Assembly: GCA_910588315.1 (NCBI GenBank)
Contig: CAJUQF010000076.1
Span: 1-9,555, forward strand
Length of the DNA stretch: 9,555 bases
Direction: 5' to 3'
Source of the DNA: an uncultured Christensenellaceae bacterium
GTDB lineage: Bacteria > Bacillota > Clostridia > Christensenellales > Pumilibacteraceae
Shown here: piece by piece, positions 5,744 to 9,555 of the stretch
Numbering within the stretch: the first letter of the stretch is position 1
Layout: each line of letters opens with the position of its first letter
Translations under genes and position numbers: made by a program
The notes under the pieces: generated by a model
Database searches by the model: none
Seen by the model: the letters and a program-made list of their open reading frames with translations, nothing else
What the model was told of the DNA's origin: nothing

Positions 5744-6844
5744 ATGAACAGTGCGTTTTTGAGTGCTTTCAATTGGTACGGGCTGCTTATGGCGACGGGC
5801 ATTGTCCTCGGCGTTATCGGCGCGTATTTTGCGGCAAAACATCGCGGATTGGAAGGCGACGTGATTATCGACATGATAATAATATGTTTGCCGTGCGCCA
5901 TTCTCGGTGCGAGAATATATCATGTCGTATTCGACGTATTGGCGGGTAACGAATGGACTTTTGCGGAGTTCTGTGGCTTTACGGACGGTGAGTTCAAAGG
6001 GCTTGCGGGGCTTGCAATATACGGCGCTATAATCGGCGCTATCGGCGGCGGCGTTATATTCCATTTTTGGAAGACGCGCAAAAAGTTGCCGGAGAATAAG
6101 CGCGTTACGTTTTGGCAGATAGTAGACGTCGGTTTCGCACTGATCATACTCGGTCAGGCGATCGGAAGATGGGGTAATATAGCAAATTCCGAAGGGTACG
6201 GCGACATCATCACCAACCCCGCGTGGCAATGGAAACCGTTCGGCATGATAGGCAGGGACGGCGAGTGGCATTATTCCATTCCGCTTTACGAATCGATTTG
6301 GGATATCGTAGGTTTCGGTATTCTGTTATATCTCTATCTCGGTCGTTTCAAAAGTTTCGACGGATTCGTATTTGCGTGTTACGGTATTTATTACGGTATC
6401 GGGCGCGCATGGATAGAGGCGATTCGTGTGGACGACGTACTCATGCTCGGCGGTGCGAGAATAAGCGTCGTAGTCAGCATTTTATTTATAATCATGGGCG
6501 TCGCCATAATCGTGACGCATATAATACGAGCAAAGAAGAATAACAAAAAGCCGTTTATTCTGATCGATCAAAGCAAGCTGAATAACGATTATTTCGGGTA
6601 CGAGACCAGTAAGCTCGCACATCCGATGCCCGATATAGTTTTCTTTAAGGACAGAAAGAAAGTCAAAACAAAGGAAGAAGTCATAGTGGACGAAAGCGGC
6701 GTCGCGATAAAGGTCGAGACGGAGCAATCGTCGGACGATCCAGATACTATAGGCGATTCAAAAACGAAACCCGCAAAAACAAAGGATAGAAAATCCGAAA
6801 TTGTCGGAGCGGAGGAAGATTATGAAGACAAGTGGGACGACTGA
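5744..6844 (+). CDS. lgt: Prolipoprotein diacylglyceryl transferase with long charged C-terminal tail
   Basis: Lgt transfers a diacylglyceryl group from phosphatidylglycerol to the lipobox cysteine of prolipoproteins in the cytoplasmic membrane. The 366-residue protein is polytopic. It has WYG near the N-terminus (Tyr12, matching E. coli Tyr26), GLAIYGAIIG (Tyr93 where E. coli has His103) and the signature GRWGNIANSEGYG starting at Gly141 (Arg142 matching Arg143). YGIGR (Tyr217, Arg221) matches the essential E. coli Tyr235/Arg239 pair. The usual W-H-P-x-x-L-Y-E block reads WHYSIPLYES. Family members are usually 260-290 residues. Here a hydrophilic tail of about 105 residues follows the last helix (about residue 260), rich in Lys, Asp and Glu and ending in EEDYEDKWDD. 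It should face the cytoplasm. An in-frame TTG at 5663 lies upstream of the promoter and is rejected as the start. This is the first gene of an operon and overlaps the next gene by 23 bases. Confidence 0.92.
   Translation: MNSAFLSAFNWYGLLMATGIVLGVIGAYFAAKHRGLEGDVIIDMIIICLPCAILGARIYHVVFDVLAGNEWTFAEFCGFTDGEFKGLAGLAIYGAIIGAIGGGVIFHFWKTRKKLPENKRVTFWQIVDVGFALIILGQAIGRWGNIANSEGYGDIITNPAWQWKPFGMIGRDGEWHYSIPLYESIWDIVGFGILLYLYLGRFKSFDGFVFACYGIYYGIGRAWIEAIRVDDVLMLGGARISVVVSILFIIMGVAIIVTHIIRAKKNNKKPFILIDQSKLNNDYFGYETSKLAHPMPDIVFFKDRKKVKTKEEVIVDESGVAIKVETEQSSDDPDTIGDSKTKPAKTKDRKSEIVGAEEDYEDKWDD
6811..6815 (+). promoter_or_regulatory. Strong Shine-Dalgarno fixing the start of the membrane-protein gene
   Basis: GGAGG stands six bases before the ATG at 6822, inside the end of lgt. 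It favours this start over the in-frame TTG at 6801. It also shows that the organism uses canonical Shine-Dalgarno initiation for at least some genes. Confidence 0.85.
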
Positions 6845-7376
6845 TCCGGTACTTCCGCTGACTAAAAAGCAAAAGTGCGCATGCAATATCGTCATGGGCG
6901 TGTTGTTGGTTGCCGCCGGTATTATTCTCGTGCTTGCCGGTACAGGTGTAATTAAAGCGTCCGTAGGGGCAATAGCCGCGCCTACGGTGCTTTTTGCATT
7001 CGGGACGGCAGTGCTTGTCAGCGCCGTGATCGCCGGGAATTCGCTGTCGATGTGGTTTGCCGGAGTAGTTCTTGCGTGCGGACTTGCGTCGCTGTTGACG
7101 GTGACAACCAAAAGCGGGTACGCCGAGCTGTATCCTATTTACATCGCCGCACCCGGTATAGGCTGTATATTTTCGGTTTGGTTCGCGGAAGCGAAATTTC
7201 CGCAAATAAAAGCAATATTGTTTTTCGGTATTCTCGGCGGGCTGTTTTTGCTCGGTTCGTGCGGCGTTATCGGCATGGGGCTTACGGGCGGACTTGTCGC
7301 GGCGTTCGGCGGACTGTGCGTTATCGCTTTTGCCGTCGAAACTTATATATTAAAGGACAAATCGGACAATGCGTAA
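6822..7376 (+). CDS. Small polytopic membrane protein of unknown function
   Basis: I do not recognise this 184-residue protein. After a short polar N-terminus ending in KKQKCAC, it has about six hydrophobic segments, at roughly 22-43, 48-70, 75-95, 103-121, 130-151 and 154-175. It ends in a short charged tail (KDKSDNA). It is rich in Gly, Ala and Val, with Gly-Gly pairs in the last two helices, and has few charges between segments. No catalytic motif or transporter signature is visible. The start has a GGAGG site at ideal spacing. The gene overlaps lgt by 23 bases and pncB by 8, so its translation is probably coupled to both. The position suggests a membrane role expressed together with lipoprotein lipidation and NAD salvage, but that is inference from co-transcription only. 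Confidence 0.8.
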   Translation: MKTSGTTDPVLPLTKKQKCACNIVMGVLLVAAGIILVLAGTGVIKASVGAIAAPTVLFAFGTAVLVSAVIAGNSLSMWFAGVVLACGLASLLTVTTKSGYAELYPIYIAAPGIGCIFSVWFAEAKFPQIKAILFFGILGGLFLLGSCGVIGMGLTGGLVAAFGGLCVIAFAVETYILKDKSDNA

Positions 7377-8784
7377 TTTGACGATGATGACCGACCTGTA
7401 TCAGCTTACGATGATGGACGGTTATTTTTTACAGGGCAAGGCTAAAGAAACGGCGGTATTCGACGTATTTTTTCGTCAGAAAGATACTATTAATTATGCC
7501 GTATTTGCCGGACTCGATCAAGCCATCGACTATGTAAAGGAACTGCATTTTTCGAACGAAGATATAGAATATCTGAGTTCGCTTAATATTTTTCACCGGG
7601 AATTTCTCGACTATCTGTCGACGTTCCGTTTTACGGGCGATATGTATTCCGTATGCGAGGGAGATATCGTCTACCCGCAAGAGCCGATAATAGTCGTAAA
7701 AGCGCCGCTCATCGAAGCTCAGCTTATCGAAACGGCGTTACTCAATATCATAAGTCATCAAACGCTTATTGCTACCAAATCCGCGCGCATAGTGGACGCC
7801 GCTCGGGGAAAGAGCGTCGTTGAGTTCGGTCTGCGCCGCGCTCAAGGTCCGGATGCCGGTATTTACGGCGCGCGTGCGGCTATGATCGGCGGTTGCAACG
7901 GCACAAGTAATGTTCTTACCGGGCAGATGTTCGATATACCGGTAAAAGGTACTCATTCGCATAGCTGGGTCATGAGTTTCGACAGCGAGCTCGAGGCTTT
8001 CCGTGCGTTTGCAAAAGTTTATCCCGACACCTGCTTGCTTTTGGTCGATACTTATGATACCGTGCAGGGTATAAAGAATGCGATCACGGTATTCGATGAA
8101 TTAAAAGCGCAGGGGCATAAACCCGTCGGTATCAGGCTGGACAGCGGCGACTTGGCATATTTGAGCAAGCTTGCGCGTAAGATGCTCGATAAAGCGGGTT
8201 TTACCGATGCCGTCGTAATGGCGTCGGGCGATATCGACGAGTATTTGTTGGAATCGCTCAACAGTCAGGGCGCTAAGATCGATCTGTACGGTGTGGGAAC
8301 AAAACTTATAACGAGCGAGGACACTCCGTCGCTCGGCGGCGTGTACAAACTCTCCGCGATCGAACGTAACGGGAAACTTATGCCGCGCATGAAGATCTCC
8401 GATTCGATAGTAAAAGTCACAAATCCGGGATTTAAAAAGCTGTATCGTATTTACGATAAAGAGTCGGGCATGGCGGTAGCCGATCTTATTGCGCTGGACG
8501 GCGAGACTTTCGATAAGCCGCTTACGCTTACGCACGAGACAGAACGTTGGAAAACCACAACGCTGACCGATTATACGATCCGTCCCATGCTCTGCAAGAT
8601 ATTCGATGCCGGAAAGTGCGTTTACGACAGACCGTCGTTGGCTCGGATCGTGGAGTTTTCGAAACGTGAAAAAGCCAAGTTTTGGGACGAATACAAGCGT
8701 ATAGACAATCCGCAGATTTACAAGGTGAATCTTTCGGACAAGCTATACGAACTCAAACACAGTATTCTCAAAGCGCACAGATAA
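7369..8784 (+). CDS. pncB: Nicotinate phosphoribosyltransferase
   Basis: This enzyme joins nicotinate and PRPP, with ATP hydrolysis, to form nicotinate mononucleotide, the entry step of the Preiss-Handler NAD salvage pathway in the cytoplasm. The 471-residue protein is full length. Family landmarks in order are TDLYQLTMMDGYF near the N-terminus, FTGDMYSVCEGD, EFGLRRAQGPD (Arg156, Arg157), GGCNGTSNVL and KGTHSHSWVMSFDSELEAF (His196 and His198). LLVDTYDT, IRLDSGDLAYL (Asp258 and Asp261) and YGVGTKL (Gly308-Thr311, phosphate-binding region) follow. The GTHSHSW block is where the phosphorylatable His of this family is expected. The start overlaps the previous gene by 8 bases, with AAGGA-like sequence about 11 bases upstream. 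No terminator is visible after the stop. I found no pncA or nadD/nadE within the window. Confidence 0.95.
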   Translation: MRNLTMMTDLYQLTMMDGYFLQGKAKETAVFDVFFRQKDTINYAVFAGLDQAIDYVKELHFSNEDIEYLSSLNIFHREFLDYLSTFRFTGDMYSVCEGDIVYPQEPIIVVKAPLIEAQLIETALLNIISHQTLIATKSARIVDAARGKSVVEFGLRRAQGPDAGIYGARAAMIGGCNGTSNVLTGQMFDIPVKGTHSHSWVMSFDSELEAFRAFAKVYPDTCLLLVDTYDTVQGIKNAITVFDELKAQGHKPVGIRLDSGDLAYLSKLARKMLDKAGFTDAVVMASGDIDEYLLESLNSQGAKIDLYGVGTKLITSEDTPSLGGVYKLSAIERNGKLMPRMKISDSIVKVTNPGFKKLYRIYDKESGMAVADLIALDGETFDKPLTLTHETERWKTTTLTDYTIRPMLCKIFDAGKCVYDRPSLARIVEFSKREKAKFWDEYKRIDNPQIYKVNLSDKLYELKHSILKAHR

Positions 8785-8810
8785 TATGATTTAAAGTTCG
8801 TACAAAAGTC

Positions 8811-8816
8811 TATAAT
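8811..8816 (+). promoter_or_regulatory. Candidate -10 box for the coiled-coil protein gene
   Basis: A perfect TATAAT lies between pncB and the ATG at 8836, but no good -35 stands 16-18 bases upstream (TGATTT at best). If used, the start would be near 8823, leaving a leader of about 13 bases with GGGT (8827-8830) before the ATG. Read-through from pncB is an equally good explanation, as no terminator intervenes. Confidence 0.4.
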
Positions 8817-8835
8817 GATTTATATCGGGTAACAC

Positions 8836-9465
8836 ATGGACAGGAATAAAAAAATTTATACCCAAGACGATTTGGCTAATTATACGGCGTCCATAAAACG
8901 CGAGTATGAACAAACCTTGCGCTCTCAACGCGAACGCATTGAGGAATTGCGTAAAAATCTTGCCGCCGCAGAACGCAAGAACGCAGAGTTCGAAAAGCAA
9001 AAGGAACTTGTGTACAAGGCGATAACGACAGCGCTCAAAAAGGCGGATGATATATCGCGCGTGTCGCTCATAAAATACAATCAGGAACTCGCGCAGTTAA
9101 AAAGTTTTCACGATAAGTGGATGGGATATTACAACCGTATCATCGCCGCATATCCGCTTGATGACGAACTCGTCGAGACAAGCAGACTTAACGGCAAAAT
9201 ATCCGCCGTACTCGAAAAAGCCGGGGATATCGATGCGCAATATAGGGAAGAACGCGAACGGCTTAAGACTTCTATCGAGAGCGACGAAGACGACGATGAC
9301 GTTGCGGCAGTCGCGGAATCCGTATCCGAGCCGGACGCGCATCAGCCCGTAAAAGATATTTATACCGATAGATCGCCTGCCGGATTTTCTTTTGCGGAAG
9401 CGCTACATCCCAAAGAAGATTTAAAGGATATTATGCGCGAACTCGGCGTGCTTATGGATGACTGA
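8836..9465 (+). CDS. Coiled-coil protein of unknown function
   Basis: I do not recognise this 209-residue soluble protein. Residues about 15-95 are strongly helical and heptad-like (for example QTLRSQRERIEELRKN and AAERKNAEFEKQKEL), consistent with a coiled coil. A second helical block (about 96-147) contains DKWMGYYNRI. An acidic low-complexity linker follows (SDEDDDD, about 149-170). The C-terminal 26 residues form a compact motif (FSFAEALHPKEDL, then a helix ending LGVLMDD) that looks like a short binding peptide. There is no signal peptide or membrane segment. A coiled coil, an acidic linker and a terminal motif resemble scaffold or cell-division adaptors such as the DivIVA/GpsB type, but no DivIVA N-terminal lipid-binding motif is visible, so that is only a comparison. 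It ends just before a strong terminator. Confidence 0.8.
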   Translation: MDRNKKIYTQDDLANYTASIKREYEQTLRSQRERIEELRKNLAAAERKNAEFEKQKELVYKAITTALKKADDISRVSLIKYNQELAQLKSFHDKWMGYYNRIIAAYPLDDELVETSRLNGKISAVLEKAGDIDAQYREERERLKTSIESDEDDDDVAAVAESVSEPDAHQPVKDIYTDRSPAGFSFAEALHPKEDLKDIMRELGVLMDD

Positions 9466-9497
9466 TAGGGGATAGCTTGCGATATATAAACAGCATA

Positions 9498-9527
9498 ATA
9501 AAACGCTCCGATTTCGGAGCGTTTTAT
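9498..9527. terminator. Intrinsic hairpin terminator after the coiled-coil gene, probably bidirectional
   Basis: ATAAAACGCTCCG (9498-9510) pairs perfectly with CGGAGCGTTTTAT (9515-9527): 13 bp around a 4-base ATTT loop. Four T residues follow the GC core on each strand, so it may act in both directions if a convergent gene lies beyond the window. Confidence 0.85.
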
Positions 9528-9555
9528 AATAACGTATATTGTTGTGTTATTATTC

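Noticed and set aside
6801..6821. In-frame TTG start for the small membrane protein
   Set aside because: The GGAGG at 6811-6815 is ideally placed for the ATG at 6822.
9529..9552. Small inverted repeat AATAAC / GTTATT at the window edge
   Set aside because: Six AT-rich base pairs with a 12-base loop, cut by the window end; no support for a functional element.

Overview
The window reads as ordinary chromosomal DNA from a Gram-positive-type anaerobe, most likely an uncultured member of the Clostridia (Bacillota). I infer this from the protein families: a YoaR-type VanW/G5 wall protein, a secreted transglutaminase-like protein, a Lgt with Firmicute-style motifs and a Firmicute-style PncB. Base composition is intermediate, with many CG dinucleotides and frequent TCG, CGN and ATA codons. 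I cannot place it at genus level. I see no rRNA, tRNA, CRISPR array, insertion sequence or phage gene.

Layout. Positions 2-1954 (+) hold the 3' part of a large multidomain protein with an intact transglutaminase-like Cys-His-Asp triad. A bidirectional terminator (1977-2014) separates it from a convergent alpha/beta-hydrolase esterase (2034-2789, -). The 120-bp gap at 2790-2909 carries two back-to-back promoters, one a perfect TTGACA-17-TATAAT for the esterase and one for a CCA-adding/poly(A)-polymerase-family nucleotidyltransferase (2910-4268, +). That gene ends at a strong terminator (4286-4320). A membrane-anchored VanW/G5 protein follows (4359-5606). A second perfect TTGACA-17-TATAAT promoter (5706-5734) then drives a three-gene operon with overlapping ends: lgt (5744-6844), a small polytopic membrane protein (6822-7376) and pncB (7369-8784). 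A coiled-coil protein of unknown function (8836-9465) and a 13-bp hairpin terminator (9498-9527) close the window.

Functions. These are housekeeping and envelope genes: tRNA 3'-end maturation, lipoprotein lipidation, NAD salvage from nicotinate, and two exported wall-associated or extracellular proteins. I see no common pathway joining them beyond the lgt-membrane protein-pncB transcription unit.

The most notable signal is in expression. The best promoters place the predicted transcription start on, or about three bases before, the ATG of the CCA-enzyme gene and of lgt, which predicts leaderless or nearly leaderless mRNAs. The internal operon gene at 6822 instead has a canonical GGAGG Shine-Dalgarno. 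Other points to check are the roughly 105-residue charged tail and motif substitutions in Lgt, and the unrecognised genes at 6822 and 8836. I did not find a clear new defence, mobile or biosynthetic system.
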